A stretch of DNA of 64,000 nucleotides. Origin: Tetraselmis striata. Taxonomy: Eukaryota > Chlorophyta > Chlorodendrophyceae > Chlorodendrales > Chlorodendraceae. Positions within the stretch are counted from its first letter, which is position 1. Every line of letters begins with the position of its first letter. Made by a program: the position numbers and the translations under genes. Where the stretch lies: contig VCJN01000257.1 of NCBI GenBank assembly GCA_006384855.1, forward strand, positions 1 to 64,000, given 5' to 3'. This document shows positions 33,426 through 42,051 of the stretch, one piece after another. Under the pieces are notes generated by a model. That model searched no databases. It was not told the DNA's origin and saw only the letters and a program-made list of their open reading frames with translations.

Positions 33426-35839
33426 CTGGCCTTGTAGTTGCGCAGAACGGTGACCCCCTTCGCCTTCGAGATCGCCAGTCCCTTGTTCCTGAGCTTCTGG
33501 CAGAGCTGTCGGCTTTGCTTGACGTCCACCATCTGGTCGCTGAAATCGCGGGCGGAGCGGAGCTTGCCCCAGATGTCGCTGAGGGTGACGAAGTCGGAAT
33601 ATTCACCCGTCTCCTCGTAAAACTCATTCAAGAACTGTCCCACGAGATCGTTCTCCCCGAGGAAGTCCCTCGCCTCCTGTCTCACGGACTCGGGCGGGTC
33701 GAAGGCGAACCCGGTTTCGTTGTATATCTTGATCAGAGAGCTGAGGAAGGCCGCCCCGAACACCTTGCTCGAGAACTTTTTCTGGAGGGAGCGGTCCACC
33801 TGCTTCTCGTGGGGGAGGGAAGGGGAATCGACGAACTTGAACGGGTATCGGATGAGGTCGAGGCGTCGCTCGATACCTCCTGAAGAATCGTCCACGCCCG
33901 GGATCTCGTTGAAGCACAGGACGATGTTCGCCACGCACCGGAACTCGCTGGCGGACTTGTAAAGGTCTCGGGCATGGATGAGGTCGTGGCCGGTACACTG
34001 CTTGAGGAGGCCGGCGCGAAGCGTGTCGCCCGGCTCGGCTTCGGATGCGATACAGACCCGCTTCCCCTTGAGCTTGGCCAGTTCGGATGAGAGAACGGAT
34101 CCGGTGACCGATCGGGTGGCGAAGAGGCCCGCTGTCGGTTCGTAGTAATACTGGCCGAGCGCTGAGGAGACCAGATTTTTCACGAGGCCTTTCCCGTTCC
34201 CGCCCGTTCCTGACCAGATCTGGAAGCGATCGTTGGGCCGGTCGCCGACCACGGAGGTGGCGAGGGTTTGCAACACGTACCACAGAACCTCATCGGAAGC
34301 GTGCATGGTTTCGATGGCGTCGATGATTTCTTGTCCGATATCGCTTCCGAACATGTGGGCCTCCACGTCCGCCTGCGTGTGCCCGACGCTCATGGAGATC
34401 ATGTCCTCGGGCCGCCCTTCGCGAAAGCACTTCTCGTCGAAGTCGTACACGCAGTCCTCGAAGCCGAGGGTGTGCGTGTTGCTGTCGAGCGCCGAAAGCC
34501 ACTGGGAAGGGTCGGCGACATGGTACGAGATTGCCAGCTGATCGACCAGGTCCCTTTTGAACTTCATGGTCGAGATGAATGTCAGGAGCCCCGACACGAG
34601 TTCGATCGTGAAACCGTCGGGAACCTCCTCGTTTTCGAGAATCTTGAGGGACTTCGCGACCGTCTTGTACAGGGAGGTATCGATTTTCTTCATGATGGGC
34701 TGGACGTTCATGTTGATCGGGTACCACCGCGGCGACCTGAACACGTACCAGCCGTCGGGCTTCCCGAGGAAGGCGTACGAGTCTGGGTACATCGCGTGGA
34801 ACAGTTTGGCGAGGAGGCGGTGGCCGCCCTCGAGGGCCGCCTCCACGACCAGCTTGGTCTTGTCGTCGCGCTTGTCGGCGATCTCCTTCATCTCGGTGGC
34901 GTGGTTGGCGAACCCCTCCTCGACTTGCTGAACCCACGCCTCGTCGTCGCCGGTGAGGTCGAGTCCTTTGACGGCGAAGGAGCACTCGAGGCCGGTGGCG
35001 TCGCGGACGTGCGTTCCCAGGGCCTCCAGATCGACCTTGTGTTCGTCGGCGGCGCTGATGAGCGCTCCGTCGTGGATGAGGGAGGCCACCTGAACGCCGC
35101 CGGCGCGGAGGTGACCGATGGCCGCGAGCATGCACCGGGCCTCGAGATCCTGGAGCCAGAGCGCAAAGGCGGTGTTCTGCCACGCCCTCCTGAGCTTCTT
35201 GGATTTCGCCGCTTTCACGAACGTCTGGTTCTCGGGCCGGGTCTCGAAGTCGCCCTTGAGCGCCACGACGGTGTAGTACAGCTCCTGGCAGATACTGGGA
35301 AGCTGGAGGGATTCCGGGATGTTGTGGTCGGCCTTCCACCCGTCGACGGAGCCCCCGAAGATCAGGACGATGAAGAGCTCCTTCGCGACTGCGCGCGGGA
35401 CGCCGGCGGCCTCCTGGACGGCGCGGAGGTGTTCCTCGCGGTTGGAGATGTAGTCGTGGATGGCGGGGGCGTCGGGGTACTTGCCGGCGAGGAGCTGGAA
35501 GTGGGCGTTCTGCATGTCGACCTCGACGTACTTGCCGGCGATCAGGACGCGGCGGAGGCAGCCGAGCATGTTCTGGAAGCACACGAACCGCTGGTTGGAG
35601 GGGTACATGCGGCCGATGAAGGCGTCGCCCTCGCCCGGGATCGGGTACGCCTTCTGGACGTACTCGACCGTGGTGGAGGCGTTCTTCCTGAGCCTCTGGT
35701 GCAGCTTCTTCGCGATCGTGACGAGGGACTTGTCGATCACGGAGCTGCTGGACTGGGAAAACAATTTCTTCAAGAAATCGACGTTGTGGCAGGTTTCCGT
35801 GAGCTCGATCCGGAGGGGCATGTTGCTAGCTCCTGACAT
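33365..35839 (-). CDS. TVpol DNA polymerase - SF3 (D5-like) helicase fusion
   Basis: 824 residues from ATG 35839. N-terminal half: a family-A-like polymerase of the transpoviron/virophage type (TVpol), with KYVEVDMQNAHFQLL near residue 108 (motif A Asp), VAKELFIVLIFGG near 150-165 (motif B-like) and SLIHDGALI near 255 (motif C, IHDG). C-terminal half: a D5_N-type region (HTLGFEDCVYDFDEKCF) and an SF3 helicase with Walker A SGTGGNGKG near 543, Walker B KRVCIASEAE near 595, sensor Asn in ANIVLCFNEIP near 640, and arginine residues in GIERRLDLIRYPF. It is the replicative protein of the element. The frame is intact. The last 20 residues (Gly/Arg-rich) lie inside the 455-bp duplication. The leader upstream is AT-rich. 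Confidence 0.88.
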   Translation of the reverse strand: MSGASNMPLRIELTETCHNVDFLKKLFSQSSSSVIDKSLVTIAKKLHQRLRKNASTTVEYVQKAYPIPGEGDAFIGRMYPSNQRFVCFQNMLGCLRRVLIAGKYVEVDMQNAHFQLLAGKYPDAPAIHDYISNREEHLRAVQEAAGVPRAVAKELFIVLIFGGSVDGWKADHNIPESLQLPSICQELYYTVVALKGDFETRPENQTFVKAAKSKKLRRAWQNTAFALWLQDLEARCMLAAIGHLRAGGVQVASLIHDGALISAADEHKVDLEALGTHVRDATGLECSFAVKGLDLTGDDEAWVQQVEEGFANHATEMKEIADKRDDKTKLVVEAALEGGHRLLAKLFHAMYPDSYAFLGKPDGWYVFRSPRWYPINMNVQPIMKKIDTSLYKTVAKSLKILENEEVPDGFTIELVSGLLTFISTMKFKRDLVDQLAISYHVADPSQWLSALDSNTHTLGFEDCVYDFDEKCFREGRPEDMISMSVGHTQADVEAHMFGSDIGQEIIDAIETMHASDEVLWYVLQTLATSVVGDRPNDRFQIWSGTGGNGKGLVKNLVSSALGQYYYEPTAGLFATRSVTGSVLSSELAKLKGKRVCIASEAEPGDTLRAGLLKQCTGHDLIHARDLYKSASEFRCVANIVLCFNEIPGVDDSSGGIERRLDLIRYPFKFVDSPSLPHEKQVDRSLQKKFSSKVFGAAFLSSLIKIYNETGFAFDPPESVRQEARDFLGENDLVGQFLNEFYEETGEYSDFVTLSDIWGKLRSARDFSDQMVDVKQSRQLCQKLRNKGLAISKAKGVTVLRNYKAREGEERGGGWRGSGSGGVPV

Positions 35840-35880
35840 TTTGGTTATTCTTGACAAAAATGTTTTCTGCTCGCGGACGC

Positions 35881-36090
35881 TTAGGCACTTTCTGCGATCT
35901 CGTACTTTCGGGGACGTCCGGGAGGCCGAACGTCGCTGCCCCGGTTCTTGTAGTATCGCGCGAGAGCGGCCTTGCGCTCCCTCTCGAGGTTGTCGACGTA
36001 GCGCTTCCTGTAATTCTCGCGGGCGATCCGCTTCTTCTTCTCGGCGGCGGATTCAACGGGGGCGATATCGATGGCTTCGGATACGTTCAT
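35881..36090 (-). CDS. Small basic viral protein A
   Basis: 69 residues, starting MNVSEAIDIAPVESA, then a charged segment ARENYRKRYVDNLERERKAA and LARYYKNR, ending GRPRKYEIAESA. The GRPRK tract resembles an AT-hook. The Arg/Tyr spacing (YRKRY...N.ER.RKAALARYYKNR) closely matches the small protein at 36731-36928. Probably a nucleic-acid-binding protein; function unknown. It lies 41 bp upstream of TVpol on the same strand and may be co-transcribed. Confidence 0.6.
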   Translation of the reverse strand: MNVSEAIDIAPVESAAEKKKRIARENYRKRYVDNLERERKAALARYYKNRGSDVRPPGRPRKYEIAESA

Positions 36091-36174
36091 GTTGATCCTT
36101 CTCCAGAAAATTATTTTTGTGTTCCTGACGGACGGCGCGTCTCCGGGGCGAGGAAAAAAATATCCTAGGTGAAC
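36091..36174. promoter_or_regulatory. Divergent intergenic region
   Basis: 84 bp separating minus-strand 35881-36090 from plus-strand 36175-36807. It contains AATTATTTTTGTG toward the left gene and GAAAAAAATATCCTAG toward the right gene, AT-rich blocks in a GC-rich element, the likely promoters of both genes. Confidence 0.45.
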
Positions 36175-36807
36175 ATGTCGTTGGAGTCCATCCCGTATCG
36201 GAAGTTCATGAACAGGTTCAAGGAGTTGGGCCACTCCGAGGAGGAGATTACCGAGTTCGAGAATGGAGGGAAGTATGGCGAGGAATATTACCGGAAGGTG
36301 TGTGCGATGTTCGGACTGGATCCCCCACGACCGACCGGCGTGTGTGTGTGCCAAGTTGAGATAGAGCATCACCACCTGGTGTACCGCCTCCGCGACAAAA
36401 AGTGTTATCTCATCGGAAAGGACTGCATTAAGATATGGAAAGGGATGCATCGGAAGCAGATGTGTTTGCTGTGCAAAGCGAACGCGGTGAAGGCATCCTC
36501 GACGGGGGAGTCCTCGTTCATTTGCGCCACGTGCAAGAAGTCGGCGACGAGTATCATGAGGAACGGTAAGCACGCCGGTAAAACGATTTTGGAAGTCATA
36601 TCGAAAGACCCGGGATACTGCGAGTTCATAAGGGAAAACATCGGGAACTGGGCCGTTAAGAAACCCGATTACGTGAAGCTGGTGGAGGTGTATAACATGA
36701 AAACGCGTTCAGGAACCCATCAGGAACCCATCAGGAACCCCTCGGAACCCTCCTGGGTCTTCCCTTCTCCTGAAGAGGCGGCCGCCCCTCGTGTTCCGGG
36801 TACTTGA
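36175..36807 (+). CDS. Viral zinc-binding protein (NCLDV/PLV type)
   Basis: 210 residues from ATG 36175. The middle has GVCVCQVEIEHHHLVYR and CYLIGKDCIKIW, a Cys-x-Cys...His...G-x-x-C arrangement of a type found in giant viruses and PLVs. A second pair CLLC...CATC (36460-36540) forms a likely zinc ribbon. The C-terminus is Pro/Glu-rich and includes short repeats of the base string CAGGAACCC (from about 36709). It overlaps the 3' end of 36731-36928 on the other strand. Biochemical role unknown; a regulator or nucleic-acid binder is plausible. Confidence 0.6.
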   Translation: MSLESIPYRKFMNRFKELGHSEEEITEFENGGKYGEEYYRKVCAMFGLDPPRPTGVCVCQVEIEHHHLVYRLRDKKCYLIGKDCIKIWKGMHRKQMCLLCKANAVKASSTGESSFICATCKKSATSIMRNGKHAGKTILEVISKDPGYCEFIRENIGNWAVKKPDYVKLVEVYNMKTRSGTHQEPIRNPSEPSWVFPSPEEAAAPRVPGT

Positions 36808-36928
36808 GGCGGTAGTACCGGTCGAGGGCTCGCCTCCGGAGCGCCTCGTAGTTTTCCATGTAATATCTGCGGCACCTTTCGCGCTTCCGGAGCTTCCTGA
36901 AGAAGTCCTGGTCGTGCTGCGTCGGCAT
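36731..36928 (-). CDS. Small basic viral protein B
   Basis: 65 residues from ATG 36928 (an in-frame ATG at 36955 would add nine). It reads MPTQHDQDFFRKLRKRERCR, then RYYMENYEALRRRALDRYYR, and ends in a basic tail. The ENYEALRRRALDRYYRLK block parallels ENYRKRYVDNLERERKAALARYYKNR in protein A at 35881-36090, so the two are probably paralogues. It sits directly downstream of the recombinase gene on the same strand and converges with the zinc-binding gene, overlapping it by 77 bp. Confidence 0.55.
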   Translation of the reverse strand: MPTQHDQDFFRKLRKRERCRRYYMENYEALRRRALDRYYRLKYPEHEGRPPLQEKGRPRRVPRGS

Positions 36929-36960
36929 TGTTGACCTGCGTGGCGATATTTTCATCCCGG

Positions 36961-38163
36961 TTAGTCCTCCTCTTCGGAGGGCGGCGCGCCCCGGAAGTAC
37001 CGGAGGGACATGACGGGCTTGTGCTTGAACTTGGCGGCGACCCGCCTGACGTTCGCCTCGGAGGGGTTGGAGCCGATGAGGGTCGTGATCCACGAGTGGC
37101 GGATGGCGTTGACCCCCACGTCCAGCCCGACGTCCTCGAACGCGGCGGCCACCCTCCTGCCGACCCGGGCGGGGAACAGTTTCTTGCGCGGTTTCCTTTT
37201 GAGGGAGTCGGCGACGAGGTCGGCGTTCTCGGTGGACAGCTTGAACTCGTAGGGTGGGTACGACTTCGCGGTTTTGAACTCGGCGATCACGAGCTTGCGG
37301 GTTTGCGGGACGTAAAAGTTTTTGATCCCCTTTTGCTGGGCGGTGCGTTCGCTCTGAACGATGACGACGGAGGACAGGTCGTCTCGTATCCCCGCGAGGT
37401 CGACCTGAAGCTTGGCCTCGAGGTACCGATCTGATTGTTTCCCGAACTTGTTCCCGATCTCGTCCAGGCCCTTCTTGATCTCGTCGAGCGGTTCGACGGT
37501 TTGCGTTTCGGTGTCGATGATGGCCTGCGTCTCGGCCTTCACGATGGCGCCGACCATGGCCTCGTGGTACGCGTCGTGCGCCTCCTGGCCGAGGGTGTCC
37601 CTGAACGGCTTGATGTACTTGGCGGTGGACACGATCGAGCCGATGATTGTTTTGAACGAGTTCTCTTTCGGGTACCGATCGCGGACTTTCGCGATCACGG
37701 CTTCGTGATCCCGGAGGCACTTCCCGAAGTCTTCCTGGGCTTCGCACGCGGCGATTTCCGCGATGGCGCGCACCCCGCGCTTGTACTGGTCGACGGAGCT
37801 GTCGGAGATGATTTTCGGCGACCCGTCGGGTTTCTTCGCGGGTTTGCCGTTGCGGCCGATCATCTGTTTCCCTCGTACGGCGTCGACCTTCGCGAGGATA
37901 TCCTGAACGGTTTGCGATCCTGAACGGGGTTCGGGAAGGTGTACCTGAGCCTCGGGGGGTTCGTTTCCGAAATCGAGGGGCGGCAGGTCCTTCTGGGCCC
38001 TGATGCGGTTGACGTCCTCGGCGGATATGCCCCACTTGGCGAGGGTGGCGGCGCGCGGGACGTGGTCGGCGGCAATCCGATCGAGGGCGCGGCGGCGGGA
38101 CTCGGTATCCCGAACCCCGGGTCGCGAGCGGCGATCGCGTTGGTACTGGGCGGTGCTGGCCAT
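36961..38163 (-). CDS. Tyrosine recombinase (integrase)
   Basis: 400 residues from ATG 38163. The N-terminus is basic, followed by a helical DNA-binding arm (residues about 110-260). The catalytic domain lies in the last 150 residues: AGIRDDLSSVVIV supplies the first Arg, KLVIAEFKTAKSYPPYEF the beta-hairpin Lys, GVNAIRHSWITTLIG the R-H box, and FKHKPVMSLRYFRG the nucleophilic Tyr. It would cut and rejoin DNA to integrate the element; PLVs often use such enzymes in place of the rve integrase of polintons. A TATA-like CTTATATC is upstream. All key residues seem present, so the enzyme may be intact. Confidence 0.8.
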   Translation of the reverse strand: MASTAQYQRDRRSRPGVRDTESRRRALDRIAADHVPRAATLAKWGISAEDVNRIRAQKDLPPLDFGNEPPEAQVHLPEPRSGSQTVQDILAKVDAVRGKQMIGRNGKPAKKPDGSPKIISDSSVDQYKRGVRAIAEIAACEAQEDFGKCLRDHEAVIAKVRDRYPKENSFKTIIGSIVSTAKYIKPFRDTLGQEAHDAYHEAMVGAIVKAETQAIIDTETQTVEPLDEIKKGLDEIGNKFGKQSDRYLEAKLQVDLAGIRDDLSSVVIVQSERTAQQKGIKNFYVPQTRKLVIAEFKTAKSYPPYEFKLSTENADLVADSLKRKPRKKLFPARVGRRVAAAFEDVGLDVGVNAIRHSWITTLIGSNPSEANVRRVAAKFKHKPVMSLRYFRGAPPSEEED

Positions 38164-38199
38164 TTTTCATCCCGAAGATATAAGTTTGGTGGTATTTCT

Positions 38200-41100
38200 T
38201 TAGAGGTCCACCCGGAGAACCGTGGGGGAGGACCACTGGCCCTGGGCGTGGGCGGTCATGACGGGCCTCCTGAACCCCGCGATCCTGGCGTCGATAACGA
38301 TCTTGAGGCTGAGGTCGCCGACGAGCGAGGTGGACGTCCCGAAGGAGAGCGAGCCGGTTTGCGAGGCGAGGATGGTGTTGGTGGCCTGGTCGAACGAGAG
38401 GCCGAGTTCCTGGTCGGCGCTGGTGATGTACACGCCGGAGGCGGAGTGGAACATTCTCACGGTGAGCCTGACGGAGTCCACGGTCTGGACGTTTTGCGCG
38501 AGGAGGACGGAGCTTATTTTGAACCTGATCGTGTTGGGTATGTTGAAGGAGGCGGTGGCGAAGGTGCCGTCGGAGGAGGCGGCGAGGGTCCCGTGGGTGG
38601 TGGCCGCGGCCATTTCCGAGAGGAATTCGCCGATCCAGTTCAGGACCGTGAGTTCGGCGTACGTCCCGTCGTGGTCGTGGTTTTTCGGGGAGTACCGGTC
38701 CTCGGTGATTTTCTTGGTGACGAGCTGGTTGGCCGAGGGGTGGGTGGGGTTGGTCTCGATCACGGACTGGGCCGGCACGGTGATGTTGGTGTTGATGGTC
38801 CCGCTGAGGCTGAGGTAGTTGGCGTCCGCGTACCCCTTGGTCATGGCGTCGCTGGAGTTGGTGGGCGAGGCGACGCCGGTGAGCGTGTTGTTGCCGAAGT
38901 CCGCGGCGGCCAGGACGCTGAGGGTGTTGACGGTGGCGGCGACGGTGGCGTACACGTTCTGCGCGTACGACTGGGCGGAGTCGATGGTCGTGGAGTACGT
39001 GTTTTTGGCGTAGATCTTGTCCCATTTCTTGTCGATTTTGCCGAGGGAAAACGTTTCCGTGCCGTCGGGGAACACGTCCCTGTCGACTTCGCACCCGTCG
39101 GGGTGGGTTTTGAGGCGGCACACGTCGGAGCCGTCCACCATGAAGCGCACGTCGTTCCTGACCTTGACGTCGTCGGACACTTCGACGTCCTTCACGAAGA
39201 TGTGGTCCCACTCGCGGGTTTCGCTCCCGAGGTCGTGGGACTGGTTGTTGTTGGGGACGATGTTTCCGGAGACTTCCACCCCGCCGGTGACGAACTTGAG
39301 GTCGGTGAAGTCCGAGGCGGTGATTCCGAGGAGGCTCCCGAGCCTGATTTTGTCCTCCGTGCCGATGTATGAGGACTGGAGCGTTTCGCACCACACCTCG
39401 GGCCAGCGGAGCGAGCGGTCCTCCTCGCCGGTGTCGGCGGAGTAGTTCCCCCCGAAGATGATGTTGGCGAAGGCGGACGGGTCGACGGTGGCGAGGTAAT
39501 CGTAGTTGGGCGAGATGGAGTATTCGCCGTAGTTGTTCACGACCCGCATGAACTTCGCGGCTTCGACGGCGGAGAGGTCGGCGGCGCCGCCGGGGTTGGA
39601 CACGGCCGCCACCGCGGTGTCGACGTACGATTTGTTGACCACGTCGGTGCCGGTCGTGGGCGCGCCCACCTGGGTGATTTTGTTGCCGTTGAGGCTCATC
39701 ACGTTGGTCACGTTGAGGAGCGGGGTCTCGAGGGAGCCGATGTACGCGCCGCCGGAGGCCGTGAGGAACTGGGTGTATACGTCCCGGAAGCTGGTGTTGG
39801 AGGATCCGAGGTCCCACGTTTCGTCGAGGGTCGGCACGAGGGATTCCCCGACGAGCATGTCGCCCCCGTCGAGGTTGATGAGCGGCTTGGTGGCGCCGGT
39901 GATGGAGGCCCAGTCGGTGGCGGGCGTGGCGGCCGCGACGGCCGAGTCGACGTACGATTTCGTTACAGCCTCGGCGTCCAGCTCCGGCGTGCGCGAGAGC
40001 GTGAGCGGCCGGTCGAGCGTCATGAGGTTGGACTCGGCGTCGTAGGCGAGCCGGACGCGGTCGGTGACGGATCCGATCTCGACGACGTCCGAGAAGCGGC
40101 CGGTTTTCGCGTACAGGAAGAGCCATCTGAGCTGGTCCTGGCCCAGGTTGTACCCCATGTTGCTGGTGGGCGTGATGGAGTCGAGCGCGACGATATCGAA
40201 GTTGGACGTTTCGACGGGAAACATCTGCGGCCCGACGTTCTGCGTGTATACGAACTTGTCGGTCCACGACGGCCGGTTGGCGAGCGTGTCCCACTCCGAG
40301 CCGGTTCCGAAATCCTGCGAGGTAACCCACGCCTCGGTCGCGTACCCCGCGAGCGACGGGATGGTGGGTTTGTTCGTGAGATCGTCATAGTTTCCCGAAA
40401 AGAGCGTCGGGGGATTCAGAACGTTCGCCCACTCGATCGAATCGGCCGTGAGAACGAGATCGTTGTCGAATCCGCTGAGGGGAACAGTCGCTTGGGAAGT
40501 GGCGACCCACGCGGGGATCGTGGGGATCGTGGGAGTATCCGCGAGATCGTTGTAACTTCCCGAAAAGAGTGTGGGTTTGTTCAGAACGTTGGCCCACTCG
40601 ATCGAATCGGCTGTGAGAACGAGATCGTTGTCGAACCCGCTGAGGGGAACAGTCGCTTGGGAATTCGCGACCCACGACGGGATCGTGGGGATCGTGGGTT
40701 TATCCGCCAAATCGGTATAAGATCCCGAAAAGAGCGTGGGTTTGTTCAGAACGTCGGCCCACTCCACGGAATCGGCCGTGAGGGAAAGATCGTTATCGAA
40801 TCCGCTGAGGGGAACAGTGTTCTGAGAAGTGGCGACCCACGCGGGGATCGTGGGGATCGTGGGCGTGTTCGTGAGATCAGTATAAGATCCCGAAAAGAGC
40901 GTGGGTTTGTTCAGAACGTCGGCCCACTCCACGGAATCGGCCGTGAGAACGAGATCGTTGTCGAAGCCGCTGAGGGGAACGGTCGCTTGGGAAGTGGCGA
41001 CCCACGCGGGGATCGTGGGGATGGTCGGTGTGTTCAGGACGTCCTCCCAGTCGACGGAGTACGAGACGGAATCGCCCTCGAGGAGGACGCGGCGCGAGGT

Positions 41101-42051
41101 TCCGCCGGAGTCGCTCGCGAAGAGGTTGTCGGCGTACACCGCGCCGAAGTGGCCCTCGAGGAACGGGAAGGTGGAGTTGCCGAGCCGGGCGAGCGGCGGG
41201 AAGCCGGGGTTGACGTCGTCCGGGACGAGGTCGCCCTTTATCGTGATCCCCTGACTGAAAACGTTTTCTTCCAGCCTGGGCGTGGCGAGCGCGGAGGTCA
41301 CGACCTTGCGCCAGGGGTCGTTGGAGGTTCCGAGGTCCAGCGTGTCGGCGGCGTCGCCCACGGCCGCGTTCCCCCCGCCGGGCGCGGCGACGAGTTTGAG
41401 CGCGGAGCCATGCGCCGCGAGCTCGAGGAGTTCCGAGAGGGTGTACGAGCCGGCCTCGCCGAGGAAGGAGGTGAACGTGAGGAGGTCCGGGTTCGAGAGG
41501 GTGGCCTGCGACGCGTACACGTGGCGCCAGGGGTTGCTGGGTTCGCCGAGGTCGAACAGGTTCGCGAACGGGACGCGGAGCGTGCCGAAAACGTCGATGC
41601 GGCCGGGGTTATCGTCGTGCGCGCCGATGGCTTTGGGTTCGAGCACGTCCACGATGAATCGCGCCTTTTCGGTTTGCGGGATGTACCCCGTCACGTCCAC
41701 GGCGGCGACCTGGTTGCTGAGCGCGGCGATGAGATCGTCCTGGCGGGCCTGGTCGGCGAACAAATCGTTACATGCGGATTCTAGGGTTGCTATGGCGCCG
41801 TCCTGGCGGTCCTGGTCGAGCCAGATTTCGTTACAGGCGGTGGCGAGGTCGAGGTCCTGGCGGGCCTGGTCGACCCACACGTCGTTGCTGAGCCCGTCGA
41901 GGTCGAGCTCGAGGTCGCTAAGGTTCGCCTCCGCCTCCGCGAGCTGGTTGCTGAGGCTCTCGAGTTCCAGCTGAAGCTCCGAATTGTCCACCTCGAGCGT
42001 CCGCCTGCCGTTGACTCTCAAGGGCGCGAACGCCGTCCGAGACCTCTGCAT
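38200..42051 (-). CDS. Long repeat-containing fibre / receptor-binding protein
   Basis: 1283 residues from ATG 42051. An N-terminal coiled coil (about 20-110, with repeated WVDQARQD/WLDQDRQD heptad-like units) is followed by phage-fibre-like modules of the type DLG-x(4)-W/F-x-D/H-V/I-Y (LGEPSNPWRHVY, LGTSNDPWRKVV, LGSSNTSFRDVY, LGKIDKKWDKIY). A central block has four 55-residue repeats (PTIPTIPAWVATSQATVPLS, then GFDNDLVLTADS, ...NKPTLFSGSY), encoded by 165-bp DNA repeats at about 40370-41040. The C-terminal 110 residues look globular. It probably forms a trimeric spike that binds the host; inference from architecture. It overlaps the upstream gene by 134 bp. Confidence 0.7.
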   Translation of the reverse strand: MQRSRTAFAPLRVNGRRTLEVDNSELQLELESLSNQLAEAEANLSDLELDLDGLSNDVWVDQARQDLDLATACNEIWLDQDRQDGAIATLESACNDLFADQARQDDLIAALSNQVAAVDVTGYIPQTEKARFIVDVLEPKAIGAHDDNPGRIDVFGTLRVPFANLFDLGEPSNPWRHVYASQATLSNPDLLTFTSFLGEAGSYTLSELLELAAHGSALKLVAAPGGGNAAVGDAADTLDLGTSNDPWRKVVTSALATPRLEENVFSQGITIKGDLVPDDVNPGFPPLARLGNSTFPFLEGHFGAVYADNLFASDSGGTSRRVLLEGDSVSYSVDWEDVLNTPTIPTIPAWVATSQATVPLSGFDNDLVLTADSVEWADVLNKPTLFSGSYTDLTNTPTIPTIPAWVATSQNTVPLSGFDNDLSLTADSVEWADVLNKPTLFSGSYTDLADKPTIPTIPSWVANSQATVPLSGFDNDLVLTADSIEWANVLNKPTLFSGSYNDLADTPTIPTIPAWVATSQATVPLSGFDNDLVLTADSIEWANVLNPPTLFSGNYDDLTNKPTIPSLAGYATEAWVTSQDFGTGSEWDTLANRPSWTDKFVYTQNVGPQMFPVETSNFDIVALDSITPTSNMGYNLGQDQLRWLFLYAKTGRFSDVVEIGSVTDRVRLAYDAESNLMTLDRPLTLSRTPELDAEAVTKSYVDSAVAAATPATDWASITGATKPLINLDGGDMLVGESLVPTLDETWDLGSSNTSFRDVYTQFLTASGGAYIGSLETPLLNVTNVMSLNGNKITQVGAPTTGTDVVNKSYVDTAVAAVSNPGGAADLSAVEAAKFMRVVNNYGEYSISPNYDYLATVDPSAFANIIFGGNYSADTGEEDRSLRWPEVWCETLQSSYIGTEDKIRLGSLLGITASDFTDLKFVTGGVEVSGNIVPNNNQSHDLGSETREWDHIFVKDVEVSDDVKVRNDVRFMVDGSDVCRLKTHPDGCEVDRDVFPDGTETFSLGKIDKKWDKIYAKNTYSTTIDSAQSYAQNVYATVAATVNTLSVLAAADFGNNTLTGVASPTNSSDAMTKGYADANYLSLSGTINTNITVPAQSVIETNPTHPSANQLVTKKITEDRYSPKNHDHDGTYAELTVLNWIGEFLSEMAAATTHGTLAASSDGTFATASFNIPNTIRFKISSVLLAQNVQTVDSVRLTVRMFHSASGVYITSADQELGLSFDQATNTILASQTGSLSFGTSTSLVGDLSLKIVIDARIAGFRRPVMTAHAQGQWSSPTVLRVDL
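40370..41040 (-). repeat. 165-bp repeats inside the fibre gene
   Basis: The string GGAACAGT recurs at 40481, 40646, 40811 and 40976, exactly 165 bp (55 codons) apart. Units differ by scattered, mostly third-position changes. Confidence 0.9.

Noticed and set aside
34268-35836. 522-codon plus-strand frame opposite the TVpol gene
   Set aside because: Antisense shadow of a gene with conserved polymerase and helicase motifs; Val/Glu/Gly-rich with no family.
36731-40330. A 1199-codon minus-strand frame crossing three viral genes
   Set aside because: It lies in the wrong frame relative to the recombinase and fibre, is extremely Arg/Pro/His-rich and has no motif. Only its last 65 codons (36731-36928) look real.
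39030-41260. GAAAACGTTTTC-like palindromes as viral promoter motif
   Set aside because: Occurrences at 32517, 32972 and 41251 are either within the duplicated repeat or inside coding sequence; there is no consistent position before starts.
37939-41784. Long plus-strand frames opposite the recombinase and fibre genes
   Set aside because: Antisense shadows; compositions dominated by Gly/Val/Arg and no domain signal.
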